In this document: piece after piece, positions 22,084-29,080 of the stretch
Numbering within the stretch: the stretch's first letter is position 1
How the letters are laid out: each line of letters begins with the position of its first letter
IMG/VR virus record: IMGVR_UViG_3300046011_010468
Location: 1-56,528 of that record
DNA length: 56,528 nt
Strand: one strand, 5' to 3'
Source of the DNA: a virus
Translations under genes and position numbers: made by a program
The notes under the pieces: generated by a model
What the model was told of the DNA's origin: nothing
Seen by the model: the letters and a program-made list of their open reading frames with translations, nothing else
The model's database searches: none

Positions 22084-22718
22084 AGAGGGAGTTTGGCGGG
22101 TGGGGTGTCGCGGAATTGTTTCCAGAGTCGGGTGTGGTCGCGCATTTGGGTGTCGGGGATCGCGATGGCTCCGCACTGGAGGGCGAGTTCGTGCTTGCGG
22201 CGGGTGAGGTCGTAGTGCGGCACGAGCTTGTTTTGATACCAGCGTGGATCGAGGGCGAGGGCACCGAGGGCGAAGGTGTGGAGGTAGTCCTCCCAGCCGG
22301 GCAGGCAGTGGAGGTGGCTGGAGCCGTCTTTAAAGCATTTGCGCTCGGTGGGCCAGATTTGCAGGCGGTCGGTGTAGATGAGGCTCGTTGCTGGATGCTG
22401 GATGCTGGATGCTGGATCGGAGTCAGAAGCGTCGATGAGAAAGCGGGAGATGTAGTCGGCGATGGGTTGCCATTGGACCCAGTGCTTGGCCCAGGGCTGG
22501 GCGTTGACCCAGAGGAGGTAGTCATGCGGGATGGCGCGGAGGTGTTTGCCGGCGTGGGGACCGACGGGGATGAAGTCGTCCGGCATGAGGACGCGGCTGC
22601 TGTTGCGGCGGGCGTAGTGGGGGATGCCGGCCTTGGCGGCGCGGCGGGTGGGATCGATCTGGCGGCCGTTGAAAAGGCGGTGACGGCGTTGGTCGTCGTG
22701 GTTGAAGATGACGCTCAT
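22080..22718 (-). CDS. QSregVF-like plus DUF4031-like fusion
   Basis: The 212-residue protein appears to join two small domains. Residues about 45-95 (DDFIPVGPHAGKHLRAIPHD, then YLLWVNAQPW) resemble the DUF3820/QSregVF pattern of a Gly-Lys turn followed by an IP-x-x-YL-x-W helix. Residues about 115-200 (SSHLHCLPGWEDYLHTFALG, then HYDLTRRKHELALQCGA) resemble DUF4031, with its HL, LH-FA and HYDLT-KR-AL-GA landmarks. Between them lies an in-frame heptad microrepeat read as PASSIQHPATS, acting as a linker. Both families are of unknown function in phages. The call is by pattern only. Confidence 0.5.
   Translation of the reverse strand: MSVIFNHDDQRRHRLFNGRQIDPTRRAAKAGIPHYARRNSSRVLMPDDFIPVGPHAGKHLRAIPHDYLLWVNAQPWAKHWVQWQPIADYISRFLIDASDSDPASSIQHPATSLIYTDRLQIWPTERKCFKDGSSHLHCLPGWEDYLHTFALGALALDPRWYQNKLVPHYDLTRRKHELALQCGAIAIPDTQMRDHTRLWKQFRDTPPAKLPL
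22385..22420 (-). repeat. GGATGCT heptad repeat as protein linker
   Basis: Heptads GGTTGCT/GGATGCT are repeated four times and are translated on the minus strand as SSIQHPATS between two domains. Confidence 0.8.
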
Positions 22719-22751
22719 GAGCGTTCGGTGGGGGCGGTGGGTGTCATAGCG

Positions 22752-23012
22752 TTAAAACGGGGCGAGTTCGAGGCGTAGGGAGGCGGTGAGGCGGGAGACG
22801 GCGGCGTGGCCGGCGTCGGTGATTTCGTAGAGGGGGGAGTGCTGCCGGTTGTCGGCATAGGCGGGATTGGCGCTTTTGGTGAGCCAACCTTTGGTCACCA
22901 TGGGTTCAAGGTGTTCGGCGCGAAGTCCGTTGATGTGGATGGCGGCGAGGGACTTGCGTTTTTCGAGGCGGGAGAAGCGGACGAGGGCTTCGATGGAGAG
23001 ATCGCAAATCAT
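22752..23012 (-). CDS. Small winged-helix-like protein
   Basis: From ATG 23012 (ATGA overlap with the upstream gene) this encodes 86 residues. IEALVRFSRLEKRKSLAAIH, then NGLRAEHLEPMVTKGWL and PLYEITDAGHAAVSRL follow the order helix, recognition helix, beta wing of winged helix-turn-helix proteins. Small DNA-binding proteins of this kind are common in phage early operons. The specific target is unknown. Confidence 0.5.
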   Translation of the reverse strand: MICDLSIEALVRFSRLEKRKSLAAIHINGLRAEHLEPMVTKGWLTKSANPAYADNRQHSPLYEITDAGHAAVSRLTASLRLELAPF

Positions 23013-23326
23013 TTGAGGCGGAGGAGTTGGGGGGCTTTGGGTGTGGCGCGTATGACGAGGGGGAAACGCTTGCTGACGGGGTTGCGTGGGCCTTTGAGGT
23101 CGTGCCATTCATCCACGAGGCCTGCGCGAATCCAGCGGTTGACGCGCCGGCGGACGTGGCCGGAGTTGCGCTGGTTGCGCAGGGTTTCCAGTGGCAAACC
23201 TTTATCGCCAGCGGCGACGACGCGGAGGAGGTCGATCCATTCCGTGGTGCGCGGGGTGCCAGAGGTGCTGCCGAAGACTTCTTTGACAGAATCCCAGCAG
23301 TTGAGGATTTCTTGAGCGGCGGGCAT
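23009..23326 (-). CDS. Hypothetical HTH-like protein
   Basis: This 105-residue protein starts at ATG 23326 and is coupled to the next gene by a 4-bp overlap. The sequence GLPLETLRNQRNSGHVRRRV followed by NRWIRAGLVDEWHD is compatible with a winged-helix DNA-binding fold. The C-terminus is Lys/Arg-rich. Together with 22752-23012 it may form a pair of small regulators; evidence is limited to predicted secondary structure. Confidence 0.5.
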   Translation of the reverse strand: MPAAQEILNCWDSVKEVFGSTSGTPRTTEWIDLLRVVAAGDKGLPLETLRNQRNSGHVRRRVNRWIRAGLVDEWHDLKGPRNPVSKRFPLVIRATPKAPQLLRLK

Positions 23327-23399
23327 GGGCGGTGGAAAAGAATTGGAGATGAGGAGTGGAGGAGACTGGGAGATGGCAGACGGGGCAGGAATTTACCGG

Positions 23400-24392
23400 T
23401 TACACAAAGGGAATGGGGTGGAGGCTGGAGAAGCCAGCGGCGTTGGGGTGGCCTCCGCCACCGGGGGCCATGCTAGCGGCGATTTCGGCGACGTTGACGG
23501 CGCTGTTGCGACGGCTGCGCAGGGAGTAGGTGGCCTTGCCGGACTTGGGGTCGATGAACCAGGAGGCGGCAAAGGGCGTGGTGGGGTAGGCTTTGAGCAG
23601 CTCGGTGCAGGCGTCGGAGATGAGGCCAGCGTCGAGGCCGTTGACGGCGGGGATTTCGTCGCCGTGGAAGTTGAGCCAGTGAGGATTGGCGACGGCGGAG
23701 AGGATGATGGAGCGGTCGATGGCGCGGATGCGGGAGCCAGTTTGGATGGCGTGTTGGAGGTTTGCGGTGGTTTGCAGTTGTTGGCTGTCGTTTGCGGTGG
23801 ATTCAGAGAAAAGCAGCGGGGTCCAGGCTTCGAAGGTGCGGGGGAGGCAGCGGAAGAGGTAGGCGTGGAGGTTGAGGGCGTCGTTGGTTCGGGGATCGTC
23901 CTGGTGGAGTGGATCGAAGGCGTAGCCGAGGTCGCGCCATTCGATGAGTTCGATGGCGCGGGGGATGGGATTGGATTGACCGGCTTGACCGGATTGACTT
24001 TGCTGGTGGAAGACGGTCCAAGCGAGTGAAGCTCCGCTGAGTTTGAGGTTGAACCAGGAGTTAAAGCGGGGGGCGGGAAGGTTTGCGCTGGGGAGTCCAG
24101 TGACTTTGTCGCGGCCGTGGCGCTCGGCAGCGGTCGAATGGTGGTCGATGATGGTGAGGGCGGCGTTGAGGAAGAGCAGTTGCTCGATGTCTTCTTGGCT
24201 GGGTGTGTAGTCGAGGTAGGTGACGTCATCGCCCAGAGCGAAGGATGCGGGGATTTGCTGTGGCCAGCCGTAGTTGACAGCTTGGATGGTGAGGTCGGTT
24301 TCGGGGATGTCTTGGGACAGCAGGGCGTGGCGGGCGATGCAGGCGGCAGCGAAGCCGTCGGCGCAGTTGGCGTGGTGGAGGAGGTGGTGCAT
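23400..24392 (-). CDS. DHH-family phosphoesterase
   Basis: I start at ATG 24392 because the upstream extension is low-complexity repeat sequence; the protein then has 330 residues. DHH-superfamily landmarks are visible: HHANCADGF (Asp12), VTYLDYTPS (Asp61), IDHHSTAAE (DHH at 83-85), and the DHHA1 glycine motif GGGGHPNAAGF near the C-terminus. Such enzymes cleave short oligonucleotides, cyclic dinucleotides or single-stranded DNA. A TTGACCGGG-type microrepeat (QSQSGQAGQSNP) and a TANDSQQLQTT repeat are inserted in loops. Neighbouring SSB suggests a DNA-replication or repair role, though destroying host cyclic-nucleotide signals is also possible. Confidence 0.8.
   Translation of the reverse strand: MHHLLHHANCADGFAAACIARHALLSQDIPETDLTIQAVNYGWPQQIPASFALGDDVTYLDYTPSQEDIEQLLFLNAALTIIDHHSTAAERHGRDKVTGLPSANLPAPRFNSWFNLKLSGASLAWTVFHQQSQSGQAGQSNPIPRAIELIEWRDLGYAFDPLHQDDPRTNDALNLHAYLFRCLPRTFEAWTPLLFSESTANDSQQLQTTANLQHAIQTGSRIRAIDRSIILSAVANPHWLNFHGDEIPAVNGLDAGLISDACTELLKAYPTTPFAASWFIDPKSGKATYSLRSRRNSAVNVAEIAASMAPGGGGHPNAAGFSSLHPIPFV
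23761..23800 (-). repeat. GGTTGGCGGT-type microrepeat in DHH gene
   Basis: Degenerate decamer units are translated as TANDSQQLQTTANLQ in a loop between the two DHH-protein domains. Confidence 0.6.
23970..24003 (-). repeat. TTGACCGGG-type microrepeat in DHH gene
   Basis: Three 9-bp units are read on the minus strand as QSQSGQAGQSNP, a likely surface loop. Confidence 0.65.
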
Positions 24393-24441
24393 GTTGAAAA
24401 TGATGAATGTAGAATGATGAATGATGAAAGTAGCGGAGCGA

Positions 24442-24774
24442 CTAGAGGACGATGTGGCGGAGGGTTTCGAGGGTGGCTGCGCGGAGTTTGGTTTTGGTTT
24501 CGGTTTTGCCGTCCTCCTTGGGGACGGTTTCGTTGCGGAGTTTGCCGGTGACGAGGATGCGATCTCCTTTGGTGAGGCGCATGGCGCGATCACGCACGGG
24601 GCCGTAGCAGACGATGCCGATGAAGTCGGTGCGCTCCTGGATCTGCTGGTTTTTGTCTCGCCACTGGTCGGTGACGGCGAGGGAGAATTCGCAACCGTCG
24701 CCGGTTTCGGTGGTGAAGGGCCGGGGGGCGGTGGTGAGGTGGCCGCTGAGGCGGGTGTCGTTGTGGTCGCGCAT
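24442..24774 (-). CDS. ssb: Single-stranded DNA-binding protein
   Basis: This 110-residue protein has the SSB-type OB-fold layout: NDTRLSGHLTTAPRPFTTET (strand 1 with its GHL turn), CEFSLAVTDQWRDKNQQIQE (strands 2-3), DFIGIVCYGPVRDRAM (the W/Y-G-x-A helix equivalent) and KGDRILVTGKLRNETV (the K-G-x-x-V-x-V-x-G-x-L signature). It lacks the long acidic tail of host SSBs, as some phage SSBs do. It would protect ssDNA during phage replication. It lies upstream of the DHH phosphoesterase in the same operon. Confidence 0.85.
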   Translation of the reverse strand: MRDHNDTRLSGHLTTAPRPFTTETGDGCEFSLAVTDQWRDKNQQIQERTDFIGIVCYGPVRDRAMRLTKGDRILVTGKLRNETVPKEDGKTETKTKLRAATLETLRHIVL

Positions 24775-24784
24775 GGCTGGAGGC

Positions 24785-24820
24785 TCGTTGCTGGATTCTT
24801 GATGCTGGATGCTGGATCAG
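24785..24820 (-). repeat. GGATGCT heptad repeat between genes
   Basis: Heptad units fill the short gap upstream of the SSB gene and touch the stop of the preceding gene. Confidence 0.75.
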
Positions 24821-25569
24821 TTGTTGGCGGATTCGAGGGCGTCGAGGCGCTCTTTGTGCTCGTGGATGGAGTTGCGCAGGTTGCTGAGGACTTCGGCGAT
24901 GTTGACGCCGGCGATGGGGGCGAGCTGGAGGTCGTGGGCTTCGACCTTGGCGTGGAGGGCGACGAGGTCGATGTCGTGGGGTGGAGATGGGGGCGCGGGT
25001 TTGACGGGCTTGACCTTCTCGATGCCGAGGAGCTTGCGCATGCTGGCGATGTTGCCGGCGGTGATGATCAGGCCAGGGAATGCCGGCTCACATTCGTGTT
25101 CAGCGCCCGCCATGGCTTTGACCATGAGTGCGAAGTCTTGGGTGGCCTGACGGGCGGCGTCGGCGTCTGACTCGTTGGCGACAAAGGCGCGATTCTCATC
25201 CTGGCTCATCCATTGCTGGAGTGCGGTGCGTTCGCGGAAGGCGAGGGTGTTGGCGATGCGCTTGAGGGAGGTTTGCGGTGGTTGGCTGTGGTTGGCGGTG
25301 GTTGGCGGTGGATTGGAGGGGATGTGGAGTGTGAGGGAGACGCTGGCGGGTTTATCCCAGTGAGTCGAGAGGGCGCGGTTGAGGTATTCGTGCTGGGCTG
25401 GGCTGGTGAGGATGTCGTAGCTGTGCTGGGTGGTGACTTCTGCGATGATGACGTCGTCGCCGATTTCGGTGACGAGGATGTCGAGCAGGGCGGCGGAGAT
25501 CAGGGGGCGCTCGGCGTCAATTTGAGCGGCGAGTCTGGGGAGGGCGGTGGTGAGGGGGGTGGGTTGCAT
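24817..25569 (-). CDS. Hypothetical early protein
   Basis: This 250-residue protein has an N-terminal alpha/beta segment (LISAALLDILVTEIGDDVII), a central microrepeat loop (PPPTTANHSQPPQTS) and a helical region (MSQDENRAFVANESDADAAR). The C-terminus is probably coiled coil (LSNLRNSIHEHKERLDALES). No family is recognised. Position beside SSB suggests a replication or recombination accessory protein. Confidence 0.6.
   Translation of the reverse strand: MQPTPLTTALPRLAAQIDAERPLISAALLDILVTEIGDDVIIAEVTTQHSYDILTSPAQHEYLNRALSTHWDKPASVSLTLHIPSNPPPTTANHSQPPQTSLKRIANTLAFRERTALQQWMSQDENRAFVANESDADAARQATQDFALMVKAMAGAEHECEPAFPGLIITAGNIASMRKLLGIEKVKPVKPAPPSPPHDIDLVALHAKVEAHDLQLAPIAGVNIAEVLSNLRNSIHEHKERLDALESANN
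25277..25311 (-). repeat. GGTTGGCGGT decamer repeat in coding sequence
   Basis: Three decamer units are read as TTANHSQPPQT on the minus strand. A related tract lies between genes at 25585-25614. Confidence 0.7.
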
Positions 25570-25584
25570 AGGAGGGGAATAAGT

Positions 25585-25614
25585 TTGCGGTGGTTGGCTG
25601 TGGTTGGCGGTGGT
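25585..25614 (-). repeat. GGTTGGCGGT decamer repeat between genes
   Basis: Decamer units occupy the 45-bp gap between two minus-strand genes, with the same sequence as the coding copy at 25277-25311. Confidence 0.65.
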
Positions 25615-26154
25615 TTAAGAGGCGGGTTGACTGGGTTGGGGGCGTTTGGGGAAGAATTTGTGGAGTCGGCGGATTTGGCGGATGATTTCTTGCTGCTCCT
25701 CGGCGGCGGCCCCTTCCCCGGCTTTTTGGGCGGCGGGTTGCATGACGGCCTCGATCTCGGCGAAGCTGGCTTCGCGGACGATGGCCTGGGGGCCGTTGAG
25801 GGTCTGGAGGAAAAAGGTGATTTTCTCTGGGGAGAAGAGGTGCAAGCAGCGGGTGGCGGGGACTTCGCGATGGAGGCGGATGATGCGGGCGCTGGGGTCG
25901 CTGGGGGTGGCTTTGACGACGTAGAGGGCGTAGCAGAGGGGTCGCGCAAAGGTGGGATCGGCGCGGATCTGGGCGCGGTGATCGACCTCGGCCTGCTCGT
26001 GGGCGCATTCGAGGTGCATGGGTCCGCCTTCGGTGGTCTGGCGGAGGACTTCGACGGGGTCGGTGAGGAGATAGACGTGGAAGCGTCCGAGGGGTTGGCC
26101 GCAGCGCGGGCAGGTGAAGGCGGCGAGGTGGGTGAGTGTGTGGGGGGAGAGCAT
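25615..26154 (-). CDS. Protein with N-terminal CxxC zinc-ribbon-like start
   Basis: The 179-residue product opens LAAFTCPRCGQPLGRFHVYL, a CPxCG knuckle, with further Cys/His at MHLECAHEQ about 30 residues later that could complete a zinc site. The middle is beta-rich (ARPLCYALYVVKATP). The C-terminus is helical and basic (EEQQEIIRQIRRLHKFFPKR). No known family is assigned. A zinc-bound DNA- or RNA-binding protein of the early operon is a fair guess. Confidence 0.55.
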   Translation of the reverse strand: MLSPHTLTHLAAFTCPRCGQPLGRFHVYLLTDPVEVLRQTTEGGPMHLECAHEQAEVDHRAQIRADPTFARPLCYALYVVKATPSDPSARIIRLHREVPATRCLHLFSPEKITFFLQTLNGPQAIVREASFAEIEAVMQPAAQKAGEGAAAEEQQEIIRQIRRLHKFFPKRPQPSQPAS

Positions 26155-26209
26155 GATGAGGAGAGAAGTTAGAAGAGGCGGTAGGATGAATTAGTGATGA
26201 CTGAGGCGG

Positions 26210-26497
26210 TTATTGGCACATGGGGAGATCGGCGAAGGGCATGCCGAGTTCGGCGCAGTGGGTGCTGGCCTGGGGATGGCTGGAGGGCCGGCGGTGGTGG
26301 TGGAGTCCGTGGTTGGCGGAGAGTAGGCTGCGGGGTAGCTCCCAAAGTCCGGTTTCTGGCATGAGGGTGCCATCGTCGTCACGGGGTGCGAGGTCGGACA
26401 GGATGCAGGGGGCGATGTCGCGGAGGAAGCAGCCGCTTGGGAGGGCGGCGCAGAGGTGGCAGTCGCCGTCGTGGTCGGCGTCGTTGGGGCAGGTCAT
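26210..26497 (-). CDS. Small cysteine-rich protein
   Basis: This encodes 95 residues from ATG 26497, in ATGA overlap with the replisome-organiser-like gene. The N-terminus MTCPNDADHDGDCHLCAALP with SGCFLRDIAPC has five cysteines plus histidines spaced as in small zinc knuckles. The C-terminus is His-rich (ANHGLHHHRRPSSH). Zinc or other metal binding is plausible. Unlike most neighbours it has the shared 16-bp element within 10 bp of its start. Confidence 0.55.
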   Translation of the reverse strand: MTCPNDADHDGDCHLCAALPSGCFLRDIAPCILSDLAPRDDDGTLMPETGLWELPRSLLSANHGLHHHRRPSSHPQASTHCAELGMPFADLPMCQ

Positions 26498-27648
26498 GCG
26501 GCGTGGGGTTTTGTTGTGACAGTGGGGTGGCGGTGGACGCCGGTGGCGGCGAGGAGGCCGGCGAAGGCAGCGGCGTTTTCGGCGGGGGGAAGTTCGGGGG
26601 CGGGGGGTGGTGTGACGCGTGACGTGACGCGGGGCGTGACGGCGTCGCCGAGGCGTGGTGCTCCGGCTTGCTTCCAGGCGGTGGTGGCGCGGTCGAGCAG
26701 GGCGGCGAGGTCGTGGCAGAGGTGTGCGCGACGGGCGGAGACTTTGACGGGGTCTTTCTGGCCGGTGTTCTGGGCGCTGTTGGCCCATTTGAAAAACCAG
26801 GCGAGGAGGTGCCAGTCCTGGTCGTCGAGTACTGCGAGGTTGTGGCGGGCTTCGTAGAGCGCGGATTCCTCTTCGGCGCTCCAATGCGGGGTCTTGGTCC
26901 AGCTCGGGCGGAGGGCGTTGATGCGGCGTTTCAGGGTGCCGAGGGGGTCGGGGTCTGGTGGAGTTGACGGTGGTTGACGGTGGTTGACCTGGTTGACGGG
27001 GTGTTCTGAATCAGAGTCAGAGATCTTAGATTCAGAGATAGATAAAGAAGAAGATAAAGAGGGCGTTACGTTATTCTCTTCGTGACGTTGCGTGACGCGT
27101 GACGTGACGCGTGACGTGACGGGGTTGGATGCTTGATCCTGGATGCTGGATGCTTGCTGCTCCTGATTTTCGGCGTCGGTAAGTTGTTCCACGGCGGCCT
27201 TGGCGGCTTTTTTCTTGTCGCGAGAGCGTTGAGCACGCCTCGCGGCGGCGGTCTTACTGCGCTCTCCGTTTTTGTCGGGCGCGTTGTGTTCCACAAAGCG
27301 GGGGAGGGTGACGGTGTGGGCCTCGGGGTCGTGGATGGCGTAGCCGACGGACTGCATGGCCTCGCCGAATCCGGGGATGTGGGCAAGGGCGTCAAGGTAG
27401 GAAAGGTCGGCGTGACGGAAGACGCCGTCGGTGGTGTGGTCGTTGGCGGCGAACCAGACGCGTGACAGGCCCATCACCGTCACGTCACGCAGGGCGTTAC
27501 GCGTCACGGTATCCGTCACGCTTCCAAACAAGTCTTTGGCCTGGCTGGTGAGGATGTAGCCGGGGGCGGATTTGGCGATGTGGGCGGCCATGCGGTGGAC
27601 GCGTGGGTCGCTTTCGAGGTCGGCGCGGATTTTGATCCAGGAGGGCAT
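26494..27648 (-). CDS. Replisome-organiser-like protein
   Basis: This 384-residue protein begins MPSWIKIRADLESDPRVHRM, closely resembling the N-terminal winged-helix start of phage replisome organisers and DnaD-like initiators, which bind the origin and recruit helicase. The first 120 residues hold the putative DNA-binding domain (SYLDALAHIPGFGEAM, TVTLPRFVEHNAPDKNG). The middle is low complexity, with in-frame microrepeats read as SSIQDQASN, TSRVTSRVTQ and VNQVNHRQ. The C-terminal domain (LRPSWTKTPHWSAEEESALY) looks helical. Family membership is inferred from the N-terminus. Confidence 0.55.
   Translation of the reverse strand: MPSWIKIRADLESDPRVHRMAAHIAKSAPGYILTSQAKDLFGSVTDTVTRNALRDVTVMGLSRVWFAANDHTTDGVFRHADLSYLDALAHIPGFGEAMQSVGYAIHDPEAHTVTLPRFVEHNAPDKNGERSKTAAARRAQRSRDKKKAAKAAVEQLTDAENQEQQASSIQDQASNPVTSRVTSRVTQRHEENNVTPSLSSSLSISESKISDSDSEHPVNQVNHRQPPSTPPDPDPLGTLKRRINALRPSWTKTPHWSAEEESALYEARHNLAVLDDQDWHLLAWFFKWANSAQNTGQKDPVKVSARRAHLCHDLAALLDRATTAWKQAGAPRLGDAVTPRVTSRVTPPPAPELPPAENAAAFAGLLAATGVHRHPTVTTKPHAA
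26506..26521 (-). promoter_or_regulatory. Shared 16-bp element variant
   Basis: On the minus strand it reads TGTCACAACAAAACCC, one base from the scaffold copy, and ends 8 bp before ATG 26497. Here it lies inside the end of the upstream coding sequence, so coincidence with a VTTKP codon run is possible. Confidence 0.3.
26611..26640 (-). repeat. GTGACGC-type microrepeat in coding sequence
   Basis: GTGACG/CGTGAC units are translated as VTPRVTSRVTPPP in the C-terminal part of the replisome-organiser-like gene. Confidence 0.6.
26963..27000 (-). repeat. TTGACCTGG-type microrepeat in coding sequence
   Basis: Four 9-10 bp units are read as NQVNHRQPPS on the minus strand. Confidence 0.6.
27080..27121 (-). 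repeat. GTGACGC-type microrepeat in coding sequence
   Basis: A 12-bp unit (GTGACGCGTGAC) is repeated and is read as TSRVTSRVTQ. It lies immediately beside a GGATGCT heptad tract, so two repeat families are stacked. Confidence 0.65.
27125..27161 (-). repeat. GGATGCT heptad repeat in coding sequence
   Basis: Heptad units, including the variant TTGATCC, are translated as ASSIQDQASN. Confidence 0.75.
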
Positions 27649-27690
27649 GGGGGCGTGGGGCGTGATGGGGAGACTAGGAGACGGGGAGGA

Positions 27691-27921
27691 TTACTGGCGT
27701 CGGGATAGGCGTTTGGTGATGTGCCAATACAGGCGTTTGGAGTCGGTCTCGGAGAGTTTTTTTTCGTGGGCGATGGCGTCGCGGATTCGGACGGCGGGCC
27801 AGTCCTGGGCGGCGAGGTAGTCGATGGTGGGATCGACGCTGGCGTAGCCGTGCTTGGAGCGAGACGGGGTGCTGGGCTTGGTCCAGGTACGGGCTTTGGC
27901 GAGGAGGGCGTCGGCGGTCAT
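27691..27921 (-). CDS. Small basic helical protein
   Basis: The 76-residue product starts MTADALLAKARTWTKPSTPS and ends in a basic helix pair (LSETDSKRLYWHITKRLSRR). IDYLAAQDWPAVRIRDAIAH could be a helix-turn-helix. It lies just upstream of the replisome-organiser-like gene, and a GGATGCT repeat fills the sequence before its start. Family not recognised; DNA binding is plausible. Confidence 0.5.
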   Translation of the reverse strand: MTADALLAKARTWTKPSTPSRSKHGYASVDPTIDYLAAQDWPAVRIRDAIAHEKKLSETDSKRLYWHITKRLSRRQ

Positions 27922-27925
27922 GGGC

Positions 27926-27957
27926 GGCTGGATGCTGGATTCTCGATGCTGGATGGG
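27926..27957 (-). repeat. GGATGCT heptad repeat between genes
   Basis: Heptad units (one as TTCTCGATGCT) lie 5 bp upstream of the ATG at 27921, so they form most of that gene's leader. Confidence 0.7.
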
Positions 27958-28013
27958 GTGCCTGCTGCGCTGCGCCTAGAGGGGATGTTTGCGCAGCAGG
28001 CCGAGGGGTGGGT

Positions 28014-28274
28014 TTACTTGCCGACGGGGGCCGTCGGTTCGGGGCTGACGAGAACGGTTTCGCCGGCGGCTGGGGTGATGAGGATCTGGCCGGTTTGGCG
28101 CGCGATGTCTGCGGCGGCCGGGGTGATGATCTTTTTGGAGACGAGGAGGTTGAGGCCGAGTTCGCCGATGGCGACGGCTTTCTGGGTGTTGGCGGGGTTT
28201 TGGCAGCTTGTGAGGGCGGCGAGGATGCCGATGAGAAGGATGCGGAGCATGCTGGTGGTGGTGTTGGTTTTCAT
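28014..28274 (-). CDS. Small lipoprotein
   Basis: Starting at ATG 28274 the 86-residue protein begins MKTNTTTSMLRILLIGILAA followed by LTSCQNP, a classical signal peptide with lipobox Cys22. The mature chain is short and amphipathic (KAVAIGELGLNLLVSKKIIT), ending in a Pro/Val tail. It is probably anchored to a membrane after export. In a phage early region this could be a moron-type surface lipoprotein, for example for superinfection exclusion, or an o-spanin-like part; neither is proven. Confidence 0.65.
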   Translation of the reverse strand: MKTNTTTSMLRILLIGILAALTSCQNPANTQKAVAIGELGLNLLVSKKIITPAAADIARQTGQILITPAAGETVLVSPEPTAPVGK

Positions 28275-28283
28275 GATGGGGAC

Positions 28284-28313
28284 TGGGTTGACTTTGTTGA
28301 CTTCGTTGACGGG
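28284..28313 (-). repeat. TTGACTTNG-type microrepeat
   Basis: Three to four 9-bp units lie in the leader of the lipoprotein gene. Confidence 0.55.
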
Positions 28314-28332
28314 GGTTTGTTTGGGTGGGGGA

Positions 28333-28551
28333 TTAGGGGGCGTAGAGGAGGGGGTCGAGGGTGCTATGGATGAAGGTGTCGCGTACGAAGCTGGCGCTGG
28401 CGAAGCTGGAGAAGTGGTAAGAGGTGCCGTCTTCGAGGTCGATTTGCCCGCAGTGGATGGGGATGACCATGGAGTCTCCGCAGAGCGGGCCGCCCACGAG
28501 GTGGGCTGTGCTGGTGGCGGCAAAGGGCGGGTGGCTGTGAAGGTCGTTCAT
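28333..28551 (-). CDS. Small hypothetical protein
   Basis: This 72-residue protein contains AHLVGGPLCGDSMVIPIHCG and QIDLEDGTSYHFSSFASASF, which read as a compact beta-rich fold. The phrase LVGGPLCGD is seen in short proteins of actinobacterial and other phages, where function is unknown. It lies 4 bp downstream of the preceding membrane protein gene. Confidence comes mainly from compact spacing and coding-like codons. Confidence 0.5.
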   Translation of the reverse strand: MNDLHSHPPFAATSTAHLVGGPLCGDSMVIPIHCGQIDLEDGTSYHFSSFASASFVRDTFIHSTLDPLLYAP

Positions 28552-28555
28552 GGGA

Positions 28556-28783
28556 TCAGAGCCAGCCGAGGAGGTGGGCGGTGTAGGTGAGGAGGGTGAA
28601 GGCGAGGAAGGCGAGGCCGGCGTAGCGGACGACGCGGGCGGTGTCTTCGGCGTCCTGGCGTGCTTCGATCCGCCAGCGGGGTTCAGGGTTGCAGCCGGGG
28701 GTGAGGGAGCCGTGGGGGAGGGTGAGACTGCGGCGCAGGTCGATGTGGTTGAAGACGGGGCAGGTGTCGGGTGGGAGTTTCAT
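28556..28783 (-). CDS. Small C-tail membrane protein
   Basis: The 75-residue protein has a soluble N-terminus (MKLPPDTCPVFNHIDLRRSL) and a C-terminal hydrophobic helix (YAGLAFLAFTLLTYTAHLLG), so it is probably tail-anchored in the cytoplasmic membrane. The N-terminus has two cysteines and several His/Arg residues. It belongs to a run of small genes between the lipoprotein and the antirepressor. Family not recognised. Confidence 0.5.
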   Translation of the reverse strand: MKLPPDTCPVFNHIDLRRSLTLPHGSLTPGCNPEPRWRIEARQDAEDTARVVRYAGLAFLAFTLLTYTAHLLGWL

Positions 28784-28816
28784 GGGTAATGTTCTATGTT
28801 TCAGGTTTAAAGTTGG

Positions 28817-29080
28817 TCAGCGCGTTGAAAGCAGGAGGGTGAGACGGTTGCTGGCCTGGACGGCGTCGAGGGCGCGGATGATGAAGCGGCGGCCTTCGTG
28901 GGTCAGGAGGTGGAGTCTCTGCTTGGGCTGCTCGGCGATGGCCTTGGCCTTGCGCGGCTTGATGACCTTCCAGGCGCTGTGGCTCCAGCCGCCGTTTTCG
29001 CGGACGTGGGCTTTGATGGGATCAAGGTCCGGGTTTGGGGTGCCGGCGAACTTATGCTCTTTGTGGGGGCGGTGCTTCAT
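28817..29080 (-). CDS. Hypothetical basic protein
   Basis: From ATG 29080 (ATGA overlap with the antirepressor stop) the gene encodes 87 residues. It starts MKHRPHKEHKFAGTPNPDLD and is strongly basic through KVIKPRKAKAIAEQPKQRLH. A compact C-terminal helix follows (RRFIIRALDAVQASNRLTLL). Charge suggests nucleic-acid binding. It is translationally coupled to the BRO/ANT gene and may act with it. Confidence 0.55.
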   Translation of the reverse strand: MKHRPHKEHKFAGTPNPDLDPIKAHVRENGGWSHSAWKVIKPRKAKAIAEQPKQRLHLLTHEGRRFIIRALDAVQASNRLTLLLSTR

